A DNA stretch of 64,000 nt from Bacteroidaceae bacterium (GTDB lineage Bacteria; Bacteroidota; Bacteroidia; Bacteroidales; Bacteroidaceae): NCBI GenBank assembly GCA_017483605.1, contig JAFUWG010000035.1, positions 1 to 64,000 on the forward strand, given 5' to 3'. The position numbers and the translations under genes are program-made. How positions within the stretch are numbered: position 1 is the stretch's first letter; the number at the start of each line of letters is the position of its first letter. Below are positions 1 to 8,516 of this stretch, piece after piece. Below the pieces are notes generated by a model. That model was not told the origin of the DNA. It was given only the letters and a program-made list of their open reading frames with translations, and did no database searches.

Positions 1-60
1 GAATGTCCCGAAGGGACTACAGAACACAGACAGGCGGTGGTCTTATCAGGCCTTCGGCCT
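1..60. repeat. Truncated copy of a palindromic interspersed element
   Basis: The first bases hold a short palindrome (GTCCCGAAGGGAC) and text such as CAGAACACAGACAGG. These resemble the inner part of the two complete palindromic elements at 26678-26940 and 28515-28794. The element is cut by the window edge, so no terminal repeat can be seen. Assignment rests on resemblance by eye. Confidence 0.45.
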
Positions 61-96
61 TTCTACGTAAACAATTATTATTAGACACTCATATAG

Positions 97-1194
97 TTAC
101 TGCAACGGCTTGTCCATCCGCTCAGCCTCATTGTCTAAGAAGTTGCTCAGGCATTTAGCCACTTCTGGATAGAAGCTGTTGAGCGTGGGGTATTGGTCGC
201 GGTTACTGGCATAATGGCGAAGGGCTGTGACCAGTTCTGGCATCCAACGGAAGTCACGGCAGACTTGGTCGAACATCTCTTGCCGAAGCTGCTCGGCAGA
301 ATAGCCATTGTCAAGCATATAAATGATGACCGCTGCGCGAACGACGCTCTCATTGAGCACGATGTTCCACTGTGCATAGTTCTGTCGTTTCATGCCTATG
401 GGTGAAAGCATCAGCAGGTTCCGACCGATGTCTTTCAGCATTGAGGCGTTCGCTTCACTTTCTTCAATCAGTGGGTTGACGAACGAATGGTTAAACTCGT
501 GAATGAGCGTTGAGGCGTAGCTCATTCCGTCCTCGTAGGCTTTGCTCGTTTGCGGGTCGACGTAATAGCCGGCAATGGCAAATACCTCTCTGGGCTGTCC
601 CGTCAATTGGCGGCTTGGGCCGTAGTTACCGCCGCCGTTGGTGAAGCCGATAACGACGCGGAACTTCTCCGTTGGCTCCGTACCATAGAAACGGGCGTAC
701 CAGTCCTGATGGAAATGCTGCATCACATTGGCCTCGTAGGTGCGCATGACTTCCTCGTAGAACGGTTGGTGCTGCTTGTAGAAGTCATGGAATCGGGTGT
801 CGGCATAGAACTGATTGAGCCGGACGACGAAAGAATCGACATCCACACTCCTCCAACGGTCCAATGAGCCTGCCTCATCGGCCATCATCTTCAACTTGCC
901 GCCATCAATGGCAAGGTGGATAGCCATCGTCATCACTGCATCATGGCTGATGCCGTATTTGGTCCTGAGGTCTTGGTAGTATTTGACGATGGAGTGGCTT
1001 TTATATGGGGCAAACCAAGCCTCTATATCTTTAGTGTATTGTCCGCCCATGTCCATGCAGTATTCCTGAAAGCCCGCCATGCGCGAGAGGATGCCCATCA
1101 GTTCGACGGTCTCGGAAACTTCCACTTTGATTTGTGCTGATGTCCCCAGTGTCAGGATGGCGAGCAGTGCGGTGATGATTGTTTTCTTGTTCAT
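97..1194 (-). CDS. DUF4932 family secreted protein, possible metalloprotease
   Basis: A protein of about 365 residues starting with a signal peptide (MNKKTIITALLAILTLGTSA) and therefore probably exported. I chose the start at 1194 because the reading frame upstream of it runs into the preceding GNAT gene and lacks a signal sequence. Near the middle lies HEFNHSF, an HExxH-like motif that suggests a zinc-dependent peptidase. This fits the Bacteroidetes family DUF4932, whose function is not established. The gene begins 11 bases after the stop of the GNAT gene and is probably cotranscribed with it. Protease activity is inferred from the motif alone. Confidence 0.75.
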   Translation of the reverse strand: MNKKTIITALLAILTLGTSAQIKVEVSETVELMGILSRMAGFQEYCMDMGGQYTKDIEAWFAPYKSHSIVKYYQDLRTKYGISHDAVMTMAIHLAIDGGKLKMMADEAGSLDRWRSVDVDSFVVRLNQFYADTRFHDFYKQHQPFYEEVMRTYEANVMQHFHQDWYARFYGTEPTEKFRVVIGFTNGGGNYGPSRQLTGQPREVFAIAGYYVDPQTSKAYEDGMSYASTLIHEFNHSFVNPLIEESEANASMLKDIGRNLLMLSPIGMKRQNYAQWNIVLNESVVRAAVIIYMLDNGYSAEQLRQEMFDQVCRDFRWMPELVTALRHYASNRDQYPTLNSFYPEVAKCLSNFLDNEAERMDKPLQ

Positions 1195-1205
1195 GATTTC
1201 TCTGT

Positions 1206-1697
1206 TTATGATAATAAGCGGAAAGAGCCGTTGCGTTGGTAGAACTCCAGCAGGTGCGGCTCGTCGTAGGCATCGACAATGAGGTGGCGGCAACCGGACT
1301 TGTTGTCGGGCGAAGTGAACCACTGCATAACGAAGTCGATAATCTGCTGGCCAAGATGCGAACCCTTGTACTTCAAGTCAACGCCCAACTGAGCAAGCAG
1401 GATGGAGGGGTAATTGATAAGTCCCTTATCGTGGTGTACCTCTCGGCCAATCTTCTTCTGGCGGGCATTGGGCAAGCGCTTGGTGAAGATGCTGGCATTG
1501 GCAACAGTAAAACCAGCGACCACCTCCGTTGGGCGGTCGCGATGTACCCAGTAGTAAGTCTTGCCAAACAACTCGTCTTGATAATCCAGCGCTTCTTCAC
1601 GGAAGAATTTGTTGACAGACTTCCGACCGCAGTCAAAAGATTTCAAGTCAAGTTCTGCTGTGCCTTGTGGTGAAAATATAAGATCTGCGAGTGTCAT
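1206..1697 (-). CDS. GNAT family N-acetyltransferase, probable toxin
   Basis: A 163-residue GNAT-fold protein. YKGSHLGQQIIDF fits the acetyl-CoA pyrophosphate-binding loop (R/QxxGxG/A), and LIVDAYDEP followed by FYQRNG matches the end of the fold as seen in TacT/AtaT-like acetyltransferase toxins, which acetylate charged tRNAs. Its ATG overlaps the stop of the small upstream gene by four bases (ATGA), the usual arrangement of an antitoxin-toxin pair. The protein stops only six residues after FYQRNG. Homologues usually carry a longer tail, so the C-terminus may have been shortened; the adjacent frame continues open through this point. The target is unknown. Confidence 0.75.
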   Translation of the reverse strand: MTLADLIFSPQGTAELDLKSFDCGRKSVNKFFREEALDYQDELFGKTYYWVHRDRPTEVVAGFTVANASIFTKRLPNARQKKIGREVHHDKGLINYPSILLAQLGVDLKYKGSHLGQQIIDFVMQWFTSPDNKSGCRHLIVDAYDEPHLLEFYQRNGSFRLLS

Positions 1698-1891
1698 TTC
1701 TGCGACATTTTGCGTTGAAATTCAAGGGAACGTTCCATGATTCCATTGAACCAGTCCTCTTTCTCCTGACTCCACTCCGAACCCGCAAGATGCTGGGCGT
1801 TGTACTCGCACTGCTCGATGAAGCGTTCTGCCACCTCACCCGTCAGCACTGGAATGTTTGTTACCGGTATTGCCATGATTCTGTCTCCCAT
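1694..1891 (-). CDS. Small protein upstream of GNAT toxin, probable antitoxin
   Basis: Sixty-five residues, overlapping the GNAT gene start by ATGA. The sequence is acidic and helical in character (GEVAERFIEQ, EWSQEKEDWF), with no DNA-binding domain that I recognise. Position, size and translational coupling argue for an antitoxin. An internal ATG at 1876 (MAIPVTN) is an alternative start. A -7 promoter box lies just upstream at 1912-1919. Confidence 0.6.
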   Translation of the reverse strand: MGDRIMAIPVTNIPVLTGEVAERFIEQCEYNAQHLAGSEWSQEKEDWFNGIMERSLEFQRKMSQK

Positions 1892-1911
1892 TTATTATAT
1901 GTTTACGGCGA

Positions 1912-1919
1912 CAAAGTTA
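1912..1919 (-). promoter_or_regulatory. Bacteroidetes -7 box for the GNAT TA operon
   Basis: TAACTTTG on the minus strand fits TAnnTTTG. It lies about 20 bases upstream of the antitoxin ATG. Confidence 0.6.
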
Positions 1920-2076
1920 CACAATTTTTCTGAGTTACAAGACAATAGGGATAAAAAAACTGAAAAAATCGGTTTTTTCAAGAAAAGAGCGAAGAGGAAC
2001 GCAGAAAAAAGAAGAAGTTCTGAAAGATGGAGAACAGGGGGAATCTATTTCTTCTTGTATTTCTTGCTGAACAGGT

Positions 2077-2389
2077 TTATTTCGTCTGTTTGGCTTGAGC
2101 CTTTGGTTCGCGTCTGGTGTCCCAGAAAGCGGCAATGTGAATCGTATCGTCCTTGACATAATAGACAACCTTGTTGAGCCGACGGACGATAATACTGCGG
2201 TAGGTTTGCTTGCGATGAGCGAAAAGAGGATCTATCTTACCCATCCGTAGGCATGTCGGCCAGAGAAAGCGTAGCCTGTTCCACCTCGTCCATGAATTCC
2301 TGTCGGATGCGTTCGCCAAAATCTCGCAAGACGTATTCCTCTACCTGATGCAACTGGGCGGCAGCCCGCTTGTGCCAGTGTATCTTCAT
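2077..2389 (-). pseudogene. ParE/RelE-family toxin, frameshifted
   Basis: From ATG at 2389 the frame reads MKIHWHKRAAAQLHQVEEYV and runs 50 codons to a TAA after MPTDG. The protein then continues in a shifted frame as MGKIDPLFAHRKQTYRSIIV to a stop at 2077, including the typical ParE end (VYYVKDDTIHIAAFWDTRRE). The span is 313 bases, one more than a multiple of three, so a single-base insertion near 2270-2280 (around ACGGATGGG) explains the break. The start overlaps the antitoxin stop by ATGA. As written it encodes no full toxin; a sequencing error is the alternative. Confidence 0.8.
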
Positions 2390-2628
2390 ACGGCAACTTT
2401 TTCCTTGTGGTGGAACACTTCGTCGTTGGTCAGGCAGTCGCCTGCCTCAAAGGCGGCTTCTGCCTCGTCGAGCATATCGTCAATCTCCTGCATGGTGTAG
2501 GGGCGCAACCGCTCGCTTTCTTCCTTCTTGCTGTACTCAATCAGGTGCTCACCCACCCAGCGCATATTGCTTGGCGAGAGAGTGCCATAGAGATAGTCGA
2601 GAAGACTTGTCAGTGTTGCTGTACTCAT
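2386..2628 (-). CDS. Antitoxin of the ParE-like pair
   Basis: An 80-residue acidic protein (MSTATLTSLLDYLYGTLSPS...). It resembles the short Bacteroidetes antitoxins that open with a helix containing SLLDYLYGTLS and NMRWVGEHL. The small protein at 11955-12242 begins in a similar way (NNLWSYLQGLSLTASNQRWL), so the two are probably members of one antitoxin family paired with different toxins. I took the ATG at 2628 rather than the longer frame because a -7 box lies at 2656-2663. Its toxin partner is frameshifted, so this may be an orphan antitoxin now. Confidence 0.7.
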   Translation of the reverse strand: MSTATLTSLLDYLYGTLSPSNMRWVGEHLIEYSKKEESERLRPYTMQEIDDMLDEAEAAFEAGDCLTNDEVFHHKEKVAV

Positions 2629-2655
2629 AATTTTCCTTTTTGGGGGTTCACGCTG

Positions 2656-2663
2656 CAAAGATA
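2656..2663 (-). promoter_or_regulatory. -7 box for the ParE-type antitoxin
   Basis: TATCTTTG on the minus strand (TAnnTTTG), 28 bases before the antitoxin ATG. Confidence 0.55.
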
Positions 2664-2727
2664 CACAAATCGGGCGAAACCGCAAAGGAAAAAACATTTT
2701 TCTTTGTTCTTTTGTGAGGGAGGTTGG

Positions 2728-3714
2728 TTAATGCCCCCAAAAAGAATGAAGACGCAGGAGGAAGTTCTGAAAGGTGGAGAACAGGGAGTAGTTGCGGAAA
2801 GGGTAATAGCCGGGCTTGAGTTTGAGTTGCCAGGGGAGGCGGTGAGGCTCGATGGTGGGGAGCATCTGAGCAAAGAGGTGCTGGATTTGCTGGTGCTCTT
2901 CTGCCGAGAAAGCGGAGAGGTGCTGACGGTAGTAGCGATAGAGACCGAGGAGGTTGAGCCAGCGGTGGTGCTCGTAGAGGGTGAGCAGTTCCTCGCGGTT
3001 GGGGAGGGAGAGCCCTGTGAGTTGCCGCTTCATGGAGAGGTTGGCAAGCAGGTGGTCGAAACGCCGGATGGAACAGGCGTTGGTGAGGGAAGCGGCGTGC
3101 TTGCGATAGTAGTATCGCCCTTGGCAGAGGACGACGAGAGAGGAATGGAGGTAGTGCAGACGGGTGGTGTTGTCGTCGCTGTAAAGGCGGCTGGAGGCAT
3201 CGAAGGGGAAACGCTTGTGGATGGCGGTTTCGACCACATAGAGTCCGTGGAGCGACCAGTCGAGGCTGAGGCGGAATGCCTCTTCCCCACTCCATTGGGT
3301 TGCGATGCTCCGGATGGGATAGAGCACTTCGGTGCCATCGGCTTCGTAGTGCTGAACGAGTTGCAGGACGGCACACTGGGCATGGGTCTGCCGAAGGGTC
3401 GTGTAGGCTTGCTCCAAGGTGTCGGGGGCAAACCAGTCGTCGGCATCGAGCATGGCGACGTACTCCCCTCGGGCAAACTGGAGTCCGAGGTTTCGGGCGA
3501 TGGCTTGACCGCTGTTGACGGGGGTGTGGAGCACCTGAAAGCGGGGGTCGGCGGCGGCATACTCCTGCAAAATGGCAGGGGACGCGTCGGTGGAGCAGTC
3601 GTCGATGCAGATGAACTGGCAGTCGGCAAGGGTCTGTCCGCGAAGGGAGTCGAGGCACTGCCGCAGGTAGCGTTCGGCGTTGTACACCGCCGTGAGGACT
3701 GTCACTTTCGCCAT
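2728..3714 (-). CDS. Glycosyltransferase family 2
   Basis: A 328-residue protein with a GT-A fold at the N-terminus: VTVLTAVYNAERYLRQCLDS, then CIDDCSTDAS, then the metal-binding VAMLDADDWF (DxD type). It transfers a sugar from a nucleotide donor to a surface polysaccharide or glycolipid; donor and acceptor cannot be read from sequence. Its start overlaps the end of the flippase gene by 13 bases, so the two form one operon and probably serve the same glycan pathway. The last ~20 residues are encoded by DNA that partly recurs in the non-coding stretch near 2014-2038. Confidence 0.9.
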   Translation of the reverse strand: MAKVTVLTAVYNAERYLRQCLDSLRGQTLADCQFICIDDCSTDASPAILQEYAAADPRFQVLHTPVNSGQAIARNLGLQFARGEYVAMLDADDWFAPDTLEQAYTTLRQTHAQCAVLQLVQHYEADGTEVLYPIRSIATQWSGEEAFRLSLDWSLHGLYVVETAIHKRFPFDASSRLYSDDNTTRLHYLHSSLVVLCQGRYYYRKHAASLTNACSIRRFDHLLANLSMKRQLTGLSLPNREELLTLYEHHRWLNLLGLYRYYRQHLSAFSAEEHQQIQHLFAQMLPTIEPHRLPWQLKLKPGYYPFRNYSLFSTFQNFLLRLHSFWGH

Positions 3715-5216
3715 AGCCGCTTTTTCAGTTTAGGAAGGATGGTCGTTTCGCGTTTCAGCACGTAGAAGGACAGCAGCACGGACACCACGAGCATGGCTGC
3801 CGTGACGAGTTTCAGCCAGGGGTTCTCGTGCAGTGCCGCCATCACCGAGACGGCGAAACACAGGAACTGCACGGCGTAGAGTTTCATCTTGCCGAAGTCG
3901 AAACGATAATGGTAACGCACGCGATAGATCAGATGGATGAGCAGCATGTCGAGCAGTCCGCCAGCCGAGAGTGCCCAACCGGCTCCGGAGAGTCCCCAGA
4001 ACTTGAAGGCGTAGGGGATGGCGAAGGCGATGAAGATGTCGTAGATGAGTTCGGTCACCATGTACATGCGTGAGTCGCCCTTTGCCAAGGCGAGGTAGGC
4101 AACGGGGAGGGTCAACGCCTTGAAGAACATATAGAAGGACGCACAAATCGCCATCGGCACGGCTGCCACAAACTTGGACGAGAAGAGCAAGGGCACGATG
4201 ACGGGCATGGCAAGCACCACGAAGATGAGGATGGGTGCCATGAGGAGCACGCCCACCGCTATCTGCTGATTGACGGTCTGATTCTGCCGCTGCACATTGT
4301 GCTGGGAGGCGGAAAGCCGAGGGAAATAATCTGCCTCGAAAGCGATGAAGACGATGTTGGCGTAGGTGACTGCCAAGACGTAGCCGCTGTTGTAGAGTCC
4401 CACATCCGCCAGTTCGCCAAAACGCATGATGAGGGTGCGGATGAGGTATTCGGCACCCTGACCGAAGATGCCGGCAATGATGTACCCCACGCCGAGTTTG
4501 AGCATGGGAAGTCCGTTGTCGTACTCTGCCTTGGAGAACAGCGACGTGGACCACGGCACCGCCTTGGTGGAGAAATAAAGATGAATGGAAAGGATGACAG
4601 CGTTGCAGAGGACGAGCGAGGGAATGATGCCTCGTGTCCGCATGAAGAAATAGATGGGTGTGCAGATGAGCAGCGTGGCAATGGCTCCGAAGACGGAGAT
4701 GAGTGCCACCTTCTTCAACTGCTTCATGCCTTTCAGAATCGCCATCTCGCCACCCTGCACCGCCATCATGCCGACCACCAGCGAGAGAAGGGCGAAGTGG
4801 CGGGTGTAGGCAACGCTCTCGAAGGTCCAGAGGCTGAGTTGCTGACTCAGCATCAGGCACACCAGCAAACCCAACAGACCCGTGAAGACGCTCCATGTAC
4901 GCACGGTGCGGACAAAGCGACGGATGTCCTCGTCAGAGCCCGTGTCGAACAGTTCTGCCACGTGCTTGACGGCACTGAAGGAGAGGCCGAAGTTGGTGGA
5001 CTGATTGACCAGTTTGGTCACATTGTTGAAGAGATTGATGAGGGCAAGTCCGTCGGGACCCAGCAACACCGACACAATCTTGTTCCTGATGACAGAAACA
5101 AGCATCGTGATGCCCTGCACACCACCAAACAGCCCCGTGTATTTTATCACGTGGTCGTAGGTAGCATCGCTGTCTGGGGCATCGTCTGTCGCTATAATCG
5201 GTGTATTTTCTTCCAT
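3702..5216 (-). CDS. Polysaccharide flippase (Wzx/MATE-like O-antigen translocase)
   Basis: A 504-residue integral membrane protein with about twelve to fourteen hydrophobic segments. It belongs to the polysaccharide transport branch of the MVF/MATE superfamily, which flips lipid-linked oligosaccharides across the inner membrane. The frame stays open further upstream, but the ATG at 5216 is preferred because a -7 box (TAACTTTG) lies at 5235-5242 and the longer version would run into the divergent gene. It is followed directly by the glycosyltransferase. The N-terminal ~20 residues are acidic and soluble (MEENTPIIATDDAPDSDA). Confidence 0.87.
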   Translation of the reverse strand: MEENTPIIATDDAPDSDATYDHVIKYTGLFGGVQGITMLVSVIRNKIVSVLLGPDGLALINLFNNVTKLVNQSTNFGLSFSAVKHVAELFDTGSDEDIRRFVRTVRTWSVFTGLLGLLVCLMLSQQLSLWTFESVAYTRHFALLSLVVGMMAVQGGEMAILKGMKQLKKVALISVFGAIATLLICTPIYFFMRTRGIIPSLVLCNAVILSIHLYFSTKAVPWSTSLFSKAEYDNGLPMLKLGVGYIIAGIFGQGAEYLIRTLIMRFGELADVGLYNSGYVLAVTYANIVFIAFEADYFPRLSASQHNVQRQNQTVNQQIAVGVLLMAPILIFVVLAMPVIVPLLFSSKFVAAVPMAICASFYMFFKALTLPVAYLALAKGDSRMYMVTELIYDIFIAFAIPYAFKFWGLSGAGWALSAGGLLDMLLIHLIYRVRYHYRFDFGKMKLYAVQFLCFAVSVMAALHENPWLKLVTAAMLVVSVLLSFYVLKRETTILPKLKKRLWRK

Positions 5217-5234
5217 TCTTGAAAAAATATCGTG

Positions 5235-5272
5235 CAAAGTTAAGACTTTTTTCTCAAAATTCAGTAATTTTG
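5235..5272. promoter_or_regulatory. Divergent promoters between flippase and dehydrogenase
   Basis: Two -7 boxes sit back to back: TAACTTTG on the minus strand (5235-5242, for the flippase) and TAATTTTG on the plus strand (5265-5272, for the dehydrogenase). The second is 18 bases upstream of the ATG at 5291. Confidence 0.65.
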
Positions 5273-5290
5273 CACAGAAATAATCAGAAT

Positions 5291-6244
5291 ATGAAAATCG
5301 TAATACTTGACGCATATACGGTTGACCAAGGAGAATTGACTTGGGAGGGACTGAAAGAACTGGCGGAGGTGGAGGCGTATGAACGCACTGCCCCCGAGGA
5401 TGTGGTGGCTCGATGCAAGGGTGCCGAGATGGTGCTGACGAACAAGGTGGTGCTGGATGCCTCGGTGCTGAACATGCTGCCACGCCTGCAATACATCGGT
5501 GTGCTCGCCACGGGCTACAACGTGGTGGACCTCGAAGTGGCAAGCCGGCAGAACATCGTGGTGACCAACATCCCCGCCTACTCCACCGAGAGCGTGGCAC
5601 AGATGGTGTTCAGCCATCTGCTCAACATCGTGGGACGCACCGACCACTATGCCCGCGAAAACCGACTGGGCAAATGGACGGCATCGCCCGACTTCTGCTA
5701 TCTCGACCACAACCTTGTCGAACTGAACGGCAAGCGGATGGGTATCGTGGGCCTGGGCAACATCGGCATGGCTGTGGCTCGCATTGCCACGGCATTCGGA
5801 ATGCAGGTGCTGGCTTACACCTCGAAGGACGAGGAAGACCTGCCCTACGGCATCAAGAAGGTGGACATGGACACCCTCTTCGAGCAGTCGGACATCGTGT
5901 CGCTGCACTGTCCGCTCACCGTGGAAACACATTTTCTGGTGGACAAGGAGCGACTGGCAACGATGAAGCCGACCGCCATCCTCATCAACACAGGCAGAGG
6001 GCCGCTCGTGGACGATGCCGCCGTGGCGGAAGCACTGAACAACGGCGACCTTGCCGCCTACGCTGCCGACGTGCTGACCACCGAACCTGCTCCGGCTGAC
6101 AATCCGCTCCTCACCGCCAAAAACAGTTATCTCACCCCTCACATCGCTTGGGCGACACGCGAGGCGAGACAACGTCTCATCAATATCTGCACAGAAAATG
6201 TTCGGGCTTATCTGGACGGAGAGCCCGTGAATCAGGTGAACTAA
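5291..6244 (+). CDS. D-2-hydroxyacid dehydrogenase (glycerate dehydrogenase-like)
   Basis: A 317-residue NAD-dependent dehydrogenase. The Rossmann motif is IVGLGNIGMAVARIATAFG (about residues 150-170), followed by the substrate-binding NTGRGPLVDD and the catalytic region around TPHIAWATREARQR. The length fits the D-isomer-specific 2-hydroxyacid dehydrogenase family. It is closest in feel to glycerate/hydroxypyruvate reductases of Bacteroidales, but the exact 2-oxoacid is not certain. The start at 5291 (MKIVILDAYTVDQG) is chosen over an earlier in-frame ATG because the -7 box lies between them. Confidence 0.88.
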   Translation: MKIVILDAYTVDQGELTWEGLKELAEVEAYERTAPEDVVARCKGAEMVLTNKVVLDASVLNMLPRLQYIGVLATGYNVVDLEVASRQNIVVTNIPAYSTESVAQMVFSHLLNIVGRTDHYARENRLGKWTASPDFCYLDHNLVELNGKRMGIVGLGNIGMAVARIATAFGMQVLAYTSKDEEDLPYGIKKVDMDTLFEQSDIVSLHCPLTVETHFLVDKERLATMKPTAILINTGRGPLVDDAAVAEALNNGDLAAYAADVLTTEPAPADNPLLTAKNSYLTPHIAWATREARQRLINICTENVRAYLDGEPVNQVN

Positions 6245-6265
6245 AATCGCCTTAACAAAGATGGG

Positions 6266-6339
6266 AAAAATGAAAAAGATGGACTGAAGCGATGTTTGCC
6301 AACATACCGCATGGCATCTTTTCCATCTTTTTCATTTTT
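6266..6339. terminator. Bidirectional terminator hairpin
   Basis: An 18-bp perfect inverted repeat (AAAAATGAAAAAGATGGA at 6266-6283, complement at 6322-6339) separates the convergent dehydrogenase and RCC1 genes. A/T runs on both outer edges fit termination from both sides. Confidence 0.7.
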
Positions 6340-6415
6340 GTGAACTTTTTGTTTGGTAAGCCAAAGTATAAACTTTTTTGTTTACTTACTTTTATAATTT
6401 GTCAGTCTTACCTTC

Positions 6416-8449
6416 TCATTTTACCAATATTTTTTTACCATTAATAATATTAAGACCCTTCTTCGGTGCAGCCAAATTCTGACCTGAAAGGTTATATATG
6501 ATTGTCTTGCCATCTTCCCTAATGAATGTGTTTCTTATAGACGAAGATGGTTCTGGCTCTGAAATCTGTATAGGAACACTTTTGTTCATAGTTGTTCCAT
6601 CGCACAACTGACCATAATCATTACTACCACATGCCCACAGTGTGCCATCTGTTTTTAATACCATAGAGTATACAGAACCAGCAAAAACATCTGCTACGTT
6701 ATCCATCACCTTCATTGGTGTGGCCTTGTCTGTTGTTGTTCCATCGCACAACTGACCATAATAATTACTACCACATGCCCACAGTGTGCCATCGGTCTTT
6801 ATTACCATTGTATGAGAATTGCCACAAGAAACAGTTGCTACGCCATCCATCACCTCTATTGGCGTGACCCTTTTTGCTGTTGTTCCATCGCACAACTGAT
6901 TGTGATTATTATATCCACAAGCCCACAGTGAACCATCAGTTTTTAATATCATGGTATAAGAAGCGCCTACTGAAACAGAAGCAACACCTTCCATTATCTT
7001 TACTGGTGTGGCCTTGTTTGCTGTTGTTCCGTCACCTAACTCTCCTACAGAATTCCACCCACAAGCCCACAGCGAGCCATCGATCTTCAATATCATAGTA
7101 CTATGACCTGTTAAACCTGTAGATACCGAGGCTACACCTTCCATTATTTTTACTGGTGTGGTCTTGTTTGTTGTTGTTCCGTCACCTAATTGACCATAAA
7201 AATTATACCCACAGGCCCACAGTGAGCCATCAGTCTTCAATATCATGGAATGAAAAGAACCTGCTGATACAGAAGCAACACCTTCCATTATCTTTACTGG
7301 TGTAGTTTTGCCTGCTGTTGTTCCATCGCACAATTGACCATAATAATTCCCCCCACAGGCCCATAGTGTGCCATCGGCCTTTAATATCATGGTATGATTA
7401 GAGCCTGCTGATACAGAAGCAACACCTTCCATTATCTTTATTGGTGTGGCCTTGTTTGCTGTTGTTCCGTCACCTAATTGACCATAAAAATTAGACCCAC
7501 AGGCATACAGTGAGCCGTTTGATAGTAATATCATCGTATGGGATTGACTTGTTGCGATTTGCTCAACATTCCATTTTTGTAATCCTGATACCGTACCATT
7601 AACCGTAATGCTACAAAAAGCCTCAAATCCACCGTCTTTTGTCTTACATGAAATCAAGGTCTCTCCTTTACCTATTGCTTTTACTATACCAGAGTTGGTA
7701 ATAGAAACAATGTCATTATCATACGACGACCAAATGACACTCTTTTCTGTTGCATCTGCTGGATATACCGTTGCTGTCAATTGTCGTGTATCTCCTATGT
7801 TCATGGTCAGAGAATAGATATCAAGTACAACATCTATAACAGAAATATAGGAAGCCTTGACTGCAACATAACATTGACCTTTTTTGCCATTTGAAGCAGT
7901 CGCAGTAATTATGGCTTCACCTACTGATTTTGCCGTAACCTGCCCATTGCTGTTTACTAAAGCAATGGTGTTGTCAGATGTGCTCCATTCTACCGTTTGG
8001 TCAGCAGATGATGGAGAAACTTGTGCCCTCAAGTTATATGTATCTCCAGGATTTAGTTCAAGGTTTGAAGGATAGACAGAAACACCTTCAGCTCCATCGT
8101 CTTTTATAAAGAAATAAAAATCTTTATAACTTGAACGCAGATAAGTATACCTCCCAGTTGTTGGGTCTAAATCATAATAATAGTATTGACAATGAATTGT
8201 TACAGGTGTCGCATAAGAAGGCTTTGCGAGAGCTTTAACAGTTACTTCTGTAGAATGGTTTGTTACATTCCCTACAAAATCTAAACACTTATAATCACTG
8301 GTTGTCCACACACATTCTTTAAAATTTGAGATGTAGCCAAGTGTACATGAATAAGTTTCACCAATGTTAAGATTAACGGATGCCTTTATCGGCAAAAAGT
8401 TCACGCATAAACAAATGAACAATAATAATAATTTGTGTTTCATATTCAT
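6416..8449 (-). CDS. Secreted RCC1-repeat protein with two Ig-like (BIG2) domains
   Basis: A 677-residue exported protein. A signal peptide (LLLLFICLCVNFLPIKA) is followed by an unassigned stretch, then two bacterial Ig-like group 2 domains at about residues 130-290 (VEWSTSDNTIALVNSNGQVT and a second copy), then seven RCC1 repeats of about 50 residues, each centred on WACGxNxYGQLxDGTT. Seven repeats can close one beta-propeller. The C-terminus ends GLNIINGKKILVK, the same tail type as the proteins at 43932 and 50145, and probably an export or anchoring signal. The repeats are also similar at DNA level (~150-bp units), so copy number could change by recombination. The start may be 8449 or 8443. 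Confidence 0.85.
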   Translation of the reverse strand: MNMKHKLLLLFICLCVNFLPIKASVNLNIGETYSCTLGYISNFKECVWTTSDYKCLDFVGNVTNHSTEVTVKALAKPSYATPVTIHCQYYYYDLDPTTGRYTYLRSSYKDFYFFIKDDGAEGVSVYPSNLELNPGDTYNLRAQVSPSSADQTVEWSTSDNTIALVNSNGQVTAKSVGEAIITATASNGKKGQCYVAVKASYISVIDVVLDIYSLTMNIGDTRQLTATVYPADATEKSVIWSSYDNDIVSITNSGIVKAIGKGETLISCKTKDGGFEAFCSITVNGTVSGLQKWNVEQIATSQSHTMILLSNGSLYACGSNFYGQLGDGTTANKATPIKIMEGVASVSAGSNHTMILKADGTLWACGGNYYGQLCDGTTAGKTTPVKIMEGVASVSAGSFHSMILKTDGSLWACGYNFYGQLGDGTTTNKTTPVKIMEGVASVSTGLTGHSTMILKIDGSLWACGWNSVGELGDGTTANKATPVKIMEGVASVSVGASYTMILKTDGSLWACGYNNHNQLCDGTTAKRVTPIEVMDGVATVSCGNSHTMVIKTDGTLWACGSNYYGQLCDGTTTDKATPMKVMDNVADVFAGSVYSMVLKTDGTLWACGSNDYGQLCDGTTMNKSVPIQISEPEPSSSIRNTFIREDGKTIIYNLSGQNLAAPKKGLNIINGKKILVK

Positions 8450-8516
8450 TTAATATTTAATAATGATTACTTAAGTCAGCACTAAGATTCTTTCTTACAG
8501 TCGGCACTAACTTCGC

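Noticed and set aside
2014-2038. A 26-bp match to the end of the glycosyltransferase gene
   Set aside because: It is short and lies in low-complexity DNA; it may be a gene scrap, but not enough to annotate.
2407-3765. 452-codon plus-strand open frame opposite the glycosyltransferase
   Set aside because: It mirrors the GT2 and antitoxin genes, begins inside the antitoxin and shows no domain or ribosome-binding site.
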